A stretch of 64,000 nucleotides of DNA, taken from NCBI GenBank assembly GCA_022843025.1, contig JALHOL010000008.1, positions 124,001 to 188,000 of the forward strand, read 5' to 3'. The notes under the pieces are model-generated. The model searched no databases. It saw only the letters and a list, made by a program, of their open reading frames with translations, and was not told the origin of the DNA. Below, piece by piece: positions 63,820-64,000 of this stretch (the first letter of the stretch is position 1; each line of letters opens with the position of its first letter). The DNA is from Paracoccaceae bacterium. Its GTDB lineage: Bacteria; Pseudomonadota; Alphaproteobacteria; Rhodobacterales; Rhodobacteraceae. Both the position numbers and the translations under genes were made by a program.

Positions 63820-64000
63820 TCATCCTCGACTTCCGGCAGGGCCTCTGCCTCGGCTGCGGCGGCCAGTGCGGCGGGGGTTCTGATTTCGGCGATCTTGGCA
63901 CCGGGAAAGGCCGCCATCACCGCCTGCACCAGTGGGTTTGTCATCGCCTCGGCCTCGGCGGCCAGCCGCGCCTGATCGCGCTGTTCGGCAATCGTCGGGG
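63795..64000 (-). CDS. dnaX: DNA polymerase III subunit gamma/tau, C-terminal end (partial)
   Basis: Only the last 67 residues are in the window. They read NPLVQAVMAAFPGAKIAEIR, an alanine/glutamate-rich linker, and the terminal DEWDPFEDG, matching the C-terminal domain of alphaproteobacterial tau (DPFEED-type end). The gene runs off the right edge and is followed on its strand by the small membrane-protein gene, ybaB and recR. Confidence 0.93.
   Translation of the reverse strand, partial: PTIAEQRDQARLAAEAEAMTNPLVQAVMAAFPGAKIAEIRTPAALAAAAEAEALPEVEDEWDPFEDG

Overview
The window is a 64-kb chromosomal segment of a GC-rich alphaproteobacterium, almost certainly a member of the Rhodobacterales (Rhodobacteraceae, Rhodobacter/Gemmobacter/Paracoccus-like). 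The evidence is an ethylmalonyl-CoA-pathway malyl-CoA lyase that reads like Rhodobacter Mcl1, a TrcR (DUF1013) cell-cycle regulator, a COQ9-like protein, the 48-residue aa3-type oxidase subunit IV, a TIGR02302/DUF4175 protein and a DnaX tail ending in DPFEDG. Coding density is high. I see no phage, insertion sequence, CRISPR array, rRNA or tRNA. The left edge cuts pheS and the right edge cuts dnaX.

Layout. 1-4.5 kb (minus strand): rpmI-rplT, an SGNH lipoprotein and pheS, plus two tiny paralogous membrane proteins and pyk. 4.7-10.3 kb: N-formylglutamate amidohydrolase-like protein, two RTX calcium-binding proteins flanking a DUF1244 gene, a D-amino-acid transaminase, and a VapBC-type toxin-antitoxin pair with a perfect operator-like inverted repeat. 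10.3-21 kb: carbon metabolism, with a dipeptide epimerase, mcl1, accA, a Gdx/SugE exporter, a serine-cycle operon (sgaA-mclA-mtkA-mtkB) and a divergent short-chain acyl-CoA regulator. 21-32 kb: plsC-ftsX-ftsE, a zinc-ribbon membrane protein, TIGR02302, lysA, qor, and argH followed by three overlooked mini-lipoproteins and a DUF2834 protein. 32-46 kb: tlpA, tag, a degenerate EAL protein, phaA-phaB, an EamA transporter, ispB, two OB-fold periplasmic paralogues, ispE, a TPR protein, ETF-quinone oxidoreductase and greA. 47-64 kb: sua5, an acyl-CoA dehydrogenase, an MBL hydrolase, azlCD, mobA with a mobB fusion, mscL, ald with its Lrp-type regulator, rpsU, coq9, RNase T2, trcR, recR-ybaB and dnaX.

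How genes fit together. sgaA, mclA, mtkA and mtkB encode the glyoxylate-aminating and malate-cleaving half of the serine cycle. phaA, phaB and mcl1 supply steps of the ethylmalonyl-CoA pathway, which regenerates glyoxylate from acetyl-CoA. Together they suggest a C1- or C2-assimilating organism with PHB metabolism.

The most unusual structure is a pair of about 110-bp arrays of tandem hairpins (46906-47019 and 57819-57927). Each has four hairpins with different but perfectly self-complementary arms around a fixed 3-nt loop (ACG, one ACA variant, or the complement CGT). In both, two ACG-type hairpins, a GC-rich centre and two CGT-type hairpins form a two-fold symmetric composite, placed directly after a stop codon between convergent genes. 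I do not recognise this as a named element.
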